Below are positions 5,528 to 11,247 of a stretch of 11,247 bases of DNA, one piece after another. The position numbers and the translations under genes are program-made. The notes beneath the pieces are model-generated. The model did not search any database and was not told the DNA's origin. It saw only the letters and a program-made list of their open reading frames with translations. The DNA comes from Acidobacteriota bacterium. GTDB lineage: Bacteria > Acidobacteriota > Terriglobia > Terriglobales > Acidobacteriaceae. The stretch covers positions 1 through 11,247 of the forward strand of contig JAJXXN010000238.1 in NCBI GenBank assembly GCA_021781075.1. The letters run 5' to 3'. Positions within the stretch are counted from its first letter, which is position 1. The number at the start of each line of letters is the position of its first letter.

Positions 5528-7039
5528 ATGAGCGCGATAGTGGACGGAGTCTGGGAGCAGCATGCAGGGATTGCAAAGAGCGGCAGGAAGATTGCTGTGA
5601 CGGTGGCCCAAGGGGACGGGATTGGGCCGGAGATCATGCGGGCGACGCTGCGGGTGCTGGAGGCGGCGGGGGCGCCATTGGCATATGAAGAGATAGAGAT
5701 GGGCGAGTCGGTTTACAAGCGCGGCCTGACGGCGGGGATCCCGGAGAGCGCGTGGGAGTCGATTGACCGCACGCGGGTGCTGCTGAAGGCTCCTATCACC
5801 ACGCCGCAGGGAGGCGGTTACAAGTCATTGAACGTGACACTACGCAAGACCCTGGGGCTTTATGCAAATGTGCGGCCGGCGGTCTCCTATGCGCCGTTTG
5901 TCCGCACACACCACCCGAAGATGGACGTGGTGATTGTGCGCGAGAACGAGGAGGACCTGTACGGGGGCATTGAGCACCAGCAAACGGACGAGGTGGTGCA
6001 GTGCCTGAAGCTGGTGAGCCGCCCAGGGTGCGAGCGAGTGATCCGCTATGCGTTTGAGTATGCGCGGCAAAACCAGCGCCGCAAGGTGACGTGCATGACC
6101 AAGGACAACATCATGAAGAAGACGGACGGGTTGTTCCACCGCATATTTGATGAGATTGGGTCGGAGTACCCGGAGATTGAGAAGGATCACCTGATTATTG
6201 ACATTGGCGCTGCGCGGATGGCGGACTCGCCGGAGATCTTTGACGTGGTGGTGACGTTGAACCTGTATGGCGACATCCTTTCAGACATCGCGGCGCAGGT
6301 GGCCGGATCAGTGGGGATAGCGCCGTCGGCGAATATTGGCGACCGTGCGGCGATGTTCGAGGCGATACACGGCTCGGCGCCGCAGATTGCCGGCCTGGGG
6401 ATTGCGAACCCGTCGGGTCTTCTTTTGAGCGCGGTGATGATGCTTGTGCATGTGGGCGAAAACCGGATTGCGGAGCAGATTCACAACGCGTGGCTGCGGA
6501 CGATTGAGGATGGTATCCACACGGCGGACCTGTATGACGCGCAGTTGAGCCGGACAAAGGTTGGAACGGAGGAGTTTGCCAGCGCGGTGATTGAGCGCTT
6601 GGGCGCGGAGCCGGTGCAGTTCAAGCCTGTGCGCTATGAGCAGCAGGCGCAACTGAGGAAGCCCGGCATGGGGACGGTGGCGAGCCGTGGAACTACGGAG
6701 GCTGCGAAGACCCTGGTGGGCGTTGATGTGTTTGTGGACTGGAAGAAAGGCGGTGCGGATGGGTTGGCAGCAGAACTGTTGCAGTGCGCAACGGATGCGC
6801 TGCCGCTGACGATGATCACCAACCGTGGCGTGAAGGTGTGGCCCAAGGGCCACGCGGAAACTTATTGCACGGACCACTGGCGCTGCCGTTTTCAAACAAA
6901 AGAAAACAGCGAGGTGAACCCGCGCCGTGTGCTGGAGCTTCTGGAGCGGGTGGATGCAAGCGGGGTTGGGTTTATCAAAATAGAGAACCTTTACCTGTTT
7001 GATGGAGCGCCAGGCTTTTCGCTAGGCCAGGGGCAGTAA
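5528..7039 (+). CDS. icd: Isocitrate dehydrogenase, long type (coenzyme uncertain)
   Basis: TCA-cycle enzyme converting isocitrate to 2-oxoglutarate and CO2 with reduction of NAD(P)+. At 503 residues it is the long type found in Rickettsia and Thermus, with a C-terminal extension beyond the roughly 360-residue core. Alignment by eye to E. coli Icd places the isocitrate ligands at S100, N102, R106, R116, R138, Y145 and K192, and the metal-binding aspartates at D225, D249 and D253; all are present. S100 matches the serine phosphorylated by AceK in E. coli, but no aceK is visible. The nucleotide loop HGSAPQIAG (281-289) has Q286-I287 where NADP enzymes have Lys-Tyr and NAD enzymes Asp-Ile, so NADP use cannot be assumed. 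Residues from about 390 to 503 form the extension domain. A strong GGAGG precedes the ATG and a strong terminator follows the TAA, so it is probably monocistronic. Confidence 0.95.
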   Translation: MSAIVDGVWEQHAGIAKSGRKIAVTVAQGDGIGPEIMRATLRVLEAAGAPLAYEEIEMGESVYKRGLTAGIPESAWESIDRTRVLLKAPITTPQGGGYKSLNVTLRKTLGLYANVRPAVSYAPFVRTHHPKMDVVIVRENEEDLYGGIEHQQTDEVVQCLKLVSRPGCERVIRYAFEYARQNQRRKVTCMTKDNIMKKTDGLFHRIFDEIGSEYPEIEKDHLIIDIGAARMADSPEIFDVVVTLNLYGDILSDIAAQVAGSVGIAPSANIGDRAAMFEAIHGSAPQIAGLGIANPSGLLLSAVMMLVHVGENRIAEQIHNAWLRTIEDGIHTADLYDAQLSRTKVGTEEFASAVIERLGAEPVQFKPVRYEQQAQLRKPGMGTVASRGTTEAAKTLVGVDVFVDWKKGGADGLAAELLQCATDALPLTMITNRGVKVWPKGHAETYCTDHWRCRFQTKENSEVNPRRVLELLERVDASGVGFIKIENLYLFDGAPGFSLGQGQ

Positions 7040-7050
7040 GCGAGACGGGG

Positions 7051-7077
7051 AATGGGGGGCATTGCCCCCCATTTTTT
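7051..7077 (+). terminator. Rho-independent terminator of icd
   Basis: AATGGGGGGC (7051-7060) and GCCCCCCATT (7064-7073) form a perfect 10-base-pair stem with an ATT loop. It runs into a six-T tract (7072-7077), 11 bases after the icd stop codon. This separates icd from the transporter gene. Confidence 0.93.
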
Positions 7078-7082
7078 ACGAA

Positions 7083-7103
7083 ATTAACTTAACTATGGTT
7101 AAT
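7083..7103. promoter_or_regulatory. Candidate metalloregulator operator upstream of mntH
   Basis: ATTAAC (7083-7088) is mirrored by GTTAAT (7098-7103). Nested within, TTAAC (7089-7093) and GTTAA (7098-7102) form a tighter palindrome with a 4-base centre. The repeat overlaps the predicted -35 of mntH, the usual place for a repressor such as MntR (DtxR family) or a Fur-family protein. The match to a particular regulator consensus is not exact, so the regulator is unnamed. Confidence 0.45.
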
Positions 7104-7118
7104 ATTTTAAGGTATAGT
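7089..7118 (+). promoter_or_regulatory. Predicted mntH promoter
   Basis: TTAACT (7089-7094, 4 of 6) and TATAGT (7113-7118, 5 of 6) are separated by 18 bases. Transcription would begin near 7125, leaving a leader of about 40 bases. This argues against the in-frame upstream start codons at 7062 and 7095, because both lie before the transcript begins. Confidence 0.5.
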
Positions 7119-7166
7119 AGGATACATAATTCCTCTTTGCCTTGGTTTGCATCGAAAGAACAGGGA

Positions 7167-8486
7167 ATGGAACGCCAGGAAAGCAAGCCGCATTGGAACG
7201 CGGCCTCATTGCCCGAGGTGCATGGGTCGGTGGGGCTTACAACGTCGCGCCTGTGGTGGCGCAGGCTGCTGGGCTTTCTGGGCCCCGGGTTCCTGATTTC
7301 CGTGGGATATATGGACCCGGGCAACTGGGCGACGGACATCGCGGGCGGCTCGAAGTATGGATACACACTGTTGTTTGCGATCATGCTCTCGAACCTGCTG
7401 GCTATATTGCTGCAAAGTTTGGCGCTCAAGCTGGGTGTGGCGACGGGGCGCGACCTGGCGCAGTTGTGCAGGGAACGCACCAGCCTGCGAGTGAGCGTGT
7501 TGCTGTGGCTGATGGCGGAGCTTGCGATCGTGGCCTGCGACCTGGCGGAGGTGATCGGCTCAGCGATTGCGTTGAAGCTGCTCTTCGGGCTGCCGCTGAT
7601 TGCCGGAGTGCTGATCACGGGGCTGGATGTGATGCTCATCCTGCTGCTTGAGAACAAGGGGTTCCGCTACCTGGAAGCGCTGGTGATCACGCTGATCGGG
7701 ACGATCACGGTGCTGTTCGGGATCCAGATGTGGCTGTCGCGGCCGGAGCTGGCGATGGTGGCGCTGAATTTGTTTGTGCCGCACGCAAAGCTGGTGACGG
7801 ATGCGGGGATGCTGTTTATTGCCGTGGGGATATTGGGCGCGACGGTGATGCCGCACAATTTGTACCTGCATTCGTCGATTGTGCAGAGCCGGCGATATGA
7901 GCGTTCCGCGGCGGGGAAACGGGAGGCGGTCAAGCTGGCGAATATCGACTCGGCGCTGGCGCTGATGCTGGCGCTGTTTGTGAATGCGTCAATCCTGATT
8001 GTGGCGGCGGCGGTCTTCAACCGCACGGGGCACACAGAGGTGGCGGCGATTGAAGATGCGTACAAATTGCTGAGCCCGTTGCTGGGCGTGGCGGGGGCGA
8101 GCACGCTGTTTGCCGTGGCATTGCTGGCGAGCGGGCAGAACTCGTCCATCACCGGGACACTGGCCGGGCAGGTGGTGATGGAGGGCTTTGTGAGCCTGCG
8201 GGTTGCGCCGTGGGTCAGGAGGCTGATCACGCGCTCGATTGCGATTTTGCCAACGGTGGTGGTGGTGTGGGTGATGGGCGATGCGGCGACGGAGAAGCTG
8301 CTGCTGTTAAGCCAGGTGATTTTGTCGATGCAGTTGAGCTTTGCGGTGGTGCCGCTGGTTTACTTCACCGGCAAGCGAGAGTTGATGGGCGAGTTTGTGA
8401 ATGGGCGCCCGTTGCGCTGGCTGGGCTGGTCTGCGGCGGTGGTGATTGCAGCGCTGAATGCATGGCTGCTGATGATGAGCATTTAG
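7167..8486 (+). CDS. mntH: NRAMP-family divalent metal (Mn2+/H+) transporter
   Basis: Inner-membrane proton-coupled importer of Mn2+ and possibly Fe2+, NRAMP/MntH family; 439 residues, near the usual length. The diagnostic metal-site elements are present: GYMDPGNWATD in segment 1 (47-57, metal ligands D50 and N53) and the segment-6 motif MPHNLYLHSS (228-237, with M228 and H230). ASGQNSSITGTLAGQ (321-335) is also characteristic of the family. About 11 hydrophobic segments follow a soluble N-terminus of 30 residues. ATG 7167 is preceded by GAAAGAACAGGGA. The frame is open to 7062, but the upstream part overlaps the icd terminator and the predicted promoter and has no transporter homology. The palindrome at its promoter suggests metal-responsive repression. 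Metal choice is inferred; the methionine in segment 6 is what distinguishes NRAMP proteins that take transition metals. Confidence 0.94.
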   Translation: MERQESKPHWNAASLPEVHGSVGLTTSRLWWRRLLGFLGPGFLISVGYMDPGNWATDIAGGSKYGYTLLFAIMLSNLLAILLQSLALKLGVATGRDLAQLCRERTSLRVSVLLWLMAELAIVACDLAEVIGSAIALKLLFGLPLIAGVLITGLDVMLILLLENKGFRYLEALVITLIGTITVLFGIQMWLSRPELAMVALNLFVPHAKLVTDAGMLFIAVGILGATVMPHNLYLHSSIVQSRRYERSAAGKREAVKLANIDSALALMLALFVNASILIVAAAVFNRTGHTEVAAIEDAYKLLSPLLGVAGASTLFAVALLASGQNSSITGTLAGQVVMEGFVSLRVAPWVRRLITRSIAILPTVVVVWVMGDAATEKLLLLSQVILSMQLSFAVVPLVYFTGKRELMGEFVNGRPLRWLGWSAAVVIAALNAWLLMMSI

Positions 8487-8518
8487 CTTTAAGTACGGAG
8501 TCATATTTTTTGCATGGC

Positions 8519-8547
8519 TTGATGTGCCCACACCTGCCGGATTGAAT
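8519..8547 (+). promoter_or_regulatory. Weak candidate promoter for nnr-tsaE
   Basis: TTGATG (8519-8524) and TTGAAT (8542-8547) each match 4 of 6 consensus positions and are 17 bases apart. They lie in the 106-base gap between mntH and nnr, where no terminator is evident, so read-through from mntH is also possible. Confidence 0.3.
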
Positions 8548-8592
8548 AAAAACCGCACAAAGCACAAACAAATCCCGCGGCGTTGAACTACG

Positions 8593-10242
8593 ATGGTTGG
8601 CATGAAGGCATTGAGCGCGGCGGAGATGGCGCAGGCGGACCGGGCGACGTTGGAGCGCGGGTTTGCGCGCGATTTTTTTGCATTAATGGAGACGGCGGGC
8701 GGGCGCGTGGCGGAGTTTGTGCGCGGCGAGTTCCCCGCCGCCACACGTGTGCTGGTGCTCTGCGGCAAGGGGAACAATGGCGGTGATGGCGCGGTTGCGG
8801 CGCGGCTGCTTGCGGAGAGTGGCTGCGCGGTTGCGGTGATTTTGCTGGGTCGCGCGGATGAATTGAAGGGGGATGCGGCACGGGCGTGGAGTGCGCTGGT
8901 AGCCGGGCGGAAGTGCAGGGTTCATGAGGCAGCGGATGAAGCAGCGCTCAATGCGGTTTTGGCGTTGGAAAAGAGCGAGCTGAGGCCGGGGCTGGTCCTT
9001 GATGCGATTGTGGGAACGGGATTTGCCGGTGGATTGCGCGGGATGGCGCTGGCTGCGGTGGAGTGGGTGCGGGGTGCGCGCTCCGTGGACGCAAAATTGA
9101 AGGTGGTGGCAGTGGATTTGCCGAGCGGGTGGGCGGCAGACTCTTTGAACGCGGTTCCATCGGGCGCGGTGATGCCGACTGATGCGGTGGTGACCTTCAC
9201 GGCTCCCAAACCGGCGCATTTGTTTGGCGAGCTGACGCGGCACTGGAGCGACCCGATTGTTGTTGCCGATATTGGCACGCCGGAGGAGCTGCGGCAATCT
9301 GAGCTGGAGTTGGGTTGGGCAGGCGATACGGTGAGGTTGCTGGATAAGCCGCGGGCGCGCGACGCGAACAAGGGGAAGTTTGGCCATGTGCTGGTGGTGG
9401 GCGGCGCGATGGGACGGTCGGGCGCTGCGGCGTTGGCCTCATTGGGCGCATTGCGCAGTGGCGCGGGGCTGGTGACGGCCGCGGTTCCCAAGAGCGTGCA
9501 GCCGCTGGTGGCGGCCGCGGCGCATGAGTTGATGACGATGGCGCTTGAAGAGACGGAGACGGGCGCGATTGCAGCGGAAAACCAGGCGCGGCTTGTGGAG
9601 ATGTTGGAACGCAAGACCGTGGTTGCAGTTGGTCCGGGGATGGGAACGCATCCTGCGACGCGGTGGTTTTTTGAGGAGTTGTTGACAGCATCCCGGGTGC
9701 CGCTGGTGATGGACGCCGACGCGTTGAACCTGATGGCGGAGATGCTGGCACAGGATAGCGGCGCGCTGCGCAAAGCCGCATCAGGGCGGAGGGTGATTGT
9801 GACGCCACACCCGGGCGAGATGGCGCGGCTGAGCGGAAAAAGCGTTGCGGAGATCCAGGGCGATCGCCTGGGTGCTGCGCGTGAATTTGCCGCGCGTCAT
9901 GGGGTGATAACGGTGCTCAAGGGAGCGCGAACAATCATTGCCGCCGCGGATGGGCGCGCGCTGGTGAACACGAGCGGTAATCCGGCGCTGGCCAAGGGCG
10001 GCAGTGGAGACCTGCTGGCAGGTATGATTGCGGGATTGCTGGCACAGTTTGCCGAGTCCCCGTTGGAGGCGACGGCACTGGGAGTGTGGCTGCATGGGTT
10101 TGCTGCGGACTTGCTGGCGGCTGGGCGGGATGAGCGTACGATTGTGGCGAGCGATTTATTGACAGTATTTTCCGGGGCATTTGGGTATCGCCCAACCGGT
10201 GTGAGCGGTTATCTTTGGATTGAGGGTCGGAGGCGGGAATGA
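8593..10242 (+). CDS. nnr: Bifunctional NAD(P)HX epimerase / ADP-dependent dehydratase
   Basis: Cytoplasmic metabolite-repair enzyme: the N-terminal NnrE (YjeF_N) domain epimerises R- and S-NAD(P)HX, and the C-terminal NnrD (carbohydrate-kinase-like) domain dehydrates S-NAD(P)HX to NAD(P)H using ADP. In this 549-residue protein the NnrE part (about 4-245) shows LCGKGNNGGDG (56-66), DAIVGTG (137-143) and VDLPSG (174-179). The NnrD part (about 250-535) shows GKFGHVLVVGGAMGRSGAAA (261-280), GPGMG (347-351), VMDADALNL (372-380), TPHPGEMARL (404-413), VLKGARTIIA (441-450) and NPALAKGGSGDLLAGMIAG (463-481), with the catalytic aspartate expected at D473. Start is ATG 8593 or ATG 8602 (M4); neither has a strong ribosome site. 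Its stop overlaps the tsaE start in ATGA, so the two are translationally coupled. Confidence 0.97.
   Translation: MVGMKALSAAEMAQADRATLERGFARDFFALMETAGGRVAEFVRGEFPAATRVLVLCGKGNNGGDGAVAARLLAESGCAVAVILLGRADELKGDAARAWSALVAGRKCRVHEAADEAALNAVLALEKSELRPGLVLDAIVGTGFAGGLRGMALAAVEWVRGARSVDAKLKVVAVDLPSGWAADSLNAVPSGAVMPTDAVVTFTAPKPAHLFGELTRHWSDPIVVADIGTPEELRQSELELGWAGDTVRLLDKPRARDANKGKFGHVLVVGGAMGRSGAAALASLGALRSGAGLVTAAVPKSVQPLVAAAAHELMTMALEETETGAIAAENQARLVEMLERKTVVAVGPGMGTHPATRWFFEELLTASRVPLVMDADALNLMAEMLAQDSGALRKAASGRRVIVTPHPGEMARLSGKSVAEIQGDRLGAAREFAARHGVITVLKGARTIIAAADGRALVNTSGNPALAKGGSGDLLAGMIAGLLAQFAESPLEATALGVWLHGFAADLLAAGRDERTIVASDLLTVFSGAFGYRPTGVSGYLWIEGRRRE
10229..10233 (+). promoter_or_regulatory. 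Ribosome-binding site of tsaE inside nnr
   Basis: GGAGG lies 5 bases before the first tsaE ATG (10239) and 8 before the immediately following second ATG (10242). The second codon has the better spacing, so the mature protein may begin MATAAK. Either choice overlaps the nnr stop codon. Confidence 0.7.
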
Positions 10243-10700
10243 TGGCAACGGCAGCCAAGAGCTATAGTTTTACCTCGGAGAGCGGCGCCGGCACGGTGGA
10301 TGTGGGTCGGGAGCTTGCAGCCATTTTGACGCCGCCGCAATTGCTGTTGCTCGAGGGCGACCTGGGGGCGGGAAAGACGACGCTGGTCAAGGGTATTGCC
10401 GCGGCCTTGAATGCAGCCGAGCCGGAAGAGGTCACCAGCCCGACATTCACCTTGCTGCATGAGTTTGAGGGCAGTTGGAAGGGGAAGAAAGTCCGGCTGC
10501 TGCACCTGGACGTTTACCGGCTGGAAGGCGAGCGGCAGTTGGAGACGCTGGGGCTTGAAGAGTTGGAGACGGAGGATGCGCTGGTGCTGGTGGAGTGGGG
10601 CAAGAAGTTTCCCAGCCTGGTGAAGCGCGCGACGGGCGAAATCCGGATTGAATCAATCGGTGGGGACAAGCGGAAGATCACGGTGGAGTTGAAGCAGTAA
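10239..10700 (+). CDS. tsaE: tRNA t6A biosynthesis ATPase TsaE
   Basis: Essential P-loop ATPase that works with TsaB and TsaD to attach threonylcarbamoyl to A37 of ANN-decoding tRNAs. The 153-residue protein has normal length and full motifs: Walker A EGDLGAGKTTLVKG (39-52, K46), the switch segment TSPTFTLLHEFEG (66-78), Walker B-like LLHLDVYRL (87-95, D91), and the VEWGKKFP segment (118-125, E119-W120). It follows nnr with an ATGA overlap, the same neighbourhood as E. coli yjeF-yjeE. tsaB and tsaD are not in this window. The downstream gene is convergent, so tsaE is the last gene of its transcript. Confidence 0.97.
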   Translation: MMATAAKSYSFTSESGAGTVDVGRELAAILTPPQLLLLEGDLGAGKTTLVKGIAAALNAAEPEEVTSPTFTLLHEFEGSWKGKKVRLLHLDVYRLEGERQLETLGLEELETEDALVLVEWGKKFPSLVKRATGEIRIESIGGDKRKITVELKQ

Positions 10701-10815
10701 GAAGGCTTATGGAATGGCGCGGCCTTGGCAGGAATTTTTACAAGCCTTACCGGAATATTTTGACGCGATGAAGTTTTTAGATATGCACCAAGCCTGAAAA
10801 ATACGATGAATACGC
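10701..10815. other. Convergent intergenic gap without a clear terminator
   Basis: These 115 bases lie between the tails of tsaE and the membrane-protein gene. The only symmetry seen is AAGGCTT (10702-10708) with AAGCCTT (10742-10748), a 7-base inverted repeat with a 33-base loop. It lacks a following T-run and is weak. No small gene or RNA motif was recognised. Confidence 0.5.
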
Positions 10816-11247
10816 TCAGCGCTTGACAGCGTTGGCGGAGAGCCGTGCGCCTAGGATGCCGCCGAGCATGGAGAGAAGCAGGAGCAGGAAGCAGAGCATG
10901 GTGAGGCTGAAGAGTGCCATGCCGGCCTGTCCATCGGGTTGCAGCATCCATGTGATGAAGTTTTTAACGTCGGCGAGGACGGTGGGGTCTGGGTTGAGTT
11001 GAGGAATGGCCTGCAAGACCTGCTTTTGGTAATTCTGGACGAAGCCTGCCCACTCCGTATCAATGACGGCGCCGTTGCCGAAGAGGAAGCGCTGGGTGAA
11101 GAAGGAGATGCTGCTGACGAGGAAGGCGATCCAAGCGGTGAAAATGCCGGAGACGAGGCCGATGCGCGCGCCGGCGCCGGCGGTGATCCAGGGCGGCTGG
11201 ACGCGGCGGACGTAGAGTGCGACGACGGATGCAGCGGCAAGGAGCAT
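10816..11247 (-). CDS. Unrecognised membrane protein, C-terminal part, cut by window edge
   Basis: At least 144 codons including the TGA stop at 10816-10818. The visible part has a short hydrophobic stretch (residues 2-13 of the fragment), then WITAGAGARIGLVSG leading into a membrane segment (about 28-50). A soluble, probably extracytoplasmic region of about 55 residues follows (51-106, containing the Gln- and Pro-rich YQKQVLQAIPQLNPDP stretch). The last part is a strongly hydrophobic segment (110-129) ending in a small-residue motif, MLGGILGARLSANAVKR. Both membrane segments end in glycine- and alanine-rich faces that could pack against each other. The first visible codon is an ATG exactly at the window edge, but it is probably internal because the fragment begins inside a hydrophobic segment with no room for upstream signals to be judged. 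No family was recognised. It converges on tsaE. Confidence 0.7.
   Translation of the reverse strand: MLLAAASVVALYVRRVQPPWITAGAGARIGLVSGIFTAWIAFLVSSISFFTQRFLFGNGAVIDTEWAGFVQNYQKQVLQAIPQLNPDPTVLADVKNFITWMLQPDGQAGMALFSLTMLCFLLLLLSMLGGILGARLSANAVKR

Noticed and set aside
5128..5637. N-terminal extension of carbonic anhydrase by about 170 residues
   Set aside because: The frame is open, but the translation is Ser/Pro/Ala-rich, runs across the regulator gene and the divergent promoter into icd, and carbonic anhydrase homology starts exactly at ATG 5127.
7062..7166. Earlier in-frame starts for mntH (TTG 7062, ATG 7095)
   Set aside because: They lie in the icd terminator and in the predicted promoter, and the extension does not resemble NRAMP proteins.
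8683..9773. Two long minus-strand open frames opposite nnr
   Set aside because: Low-complexity Ala/Ser/Pro or Arg/His-rich translations antisense to a fully motif-bearing enzyme.
10702..10748. AAGGCTT/AAGCCTT inverted repeat as tsaE terminator
   Set aside because: The loop is 33 bases, the stem only 7, and no T-run follows; too weak to call.
1..11247. Defence system, mobile element, biosynthetic cluster or CRISPR array
   Set aside because: No nuclease, transposase, integrase, toxin-antitoxin pair, repeat array or cluster-type enzyme was found on either strand; the genes are mainly housekeeping.

Overview
This window looks like ordinary chromosomal housekeeping sequence from a moderately GC-rich bacterium. 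The mix of proteins (a 14-segment DHA2 exporter, a PF12811-type Bax inhibitor-1 homologue, a long-type isocitrate dehydrogenase, a winged-helix regulator joined to a beta-carbonic anhydrase, a fused NnrE-NnrD and TsaE) suggests Acidobacteriota, perhaps the Terriglobia. That assignment rests on family resemblance alone and is an inference. I see no tRNA, rRNA, CRISPR array, transposase, integrase or prophage gene.

Layout. Bases 1-249 (minus) are the first 83 codons of dnaK. A 175-base divergent spacer separates it from a DHA2-family drug exporter (425-2005, plus), which ends at a long perfect hairpin. Facing it is an unrecognised secreted protein of 448 residues (2080-3426, minus), visibly richer in A+T than its neighbours. 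Next, also on the minus strand, are a Bax inhibitor-1/YccA membrane protein (3652-4395) with its own intrinsic terminator, a beta-carbonic anhydrase (4507-5127) and a small winged-helix regulator (5111-5440) whose 3' end overlaps the anhydrase start by 17 bases.

An 87-base divergent promoter region full of inverted and phased repeats (5441-5527) separates the regulator from icd, a 503-residue isocitrate dehydrogenase (5528-7039, plus) that ends at a textbook terminator. Then come an NRAMP metal transporter, mntH (7167-8486), with a candidate operator on its promoter; the bifunctional NAD(P)HX repair enzyme NnrE-NnrD (8593-10242); and tsaE (10239-10700), which overlaps nnr by an ATGA junction. 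The window closes with the C-terminal part of an unrecognised membrane protein on the minus strand (10816-11247).

How the genes may work together. The most suggestive block is regulator + carbonic anhydrase divergent from isocitrate dehydrogenase. One enzyme releases CO2 and the other interconverts CO2 and bicarbonate, and their promoters overlap between palindromes that the small regulator could bind. The nnr-tsaE pair is a widespread conserved neighbourhood, also seen in E. coli. I found no clearly novel multi-gene system. The points most worth checking are the icd/carbonic-anhydrase control region, the unusual coenzyme-site residues of the isocitrate dehydrogenase, the palindrome upstream of mntH, and the A+T-rich secreted orphan.
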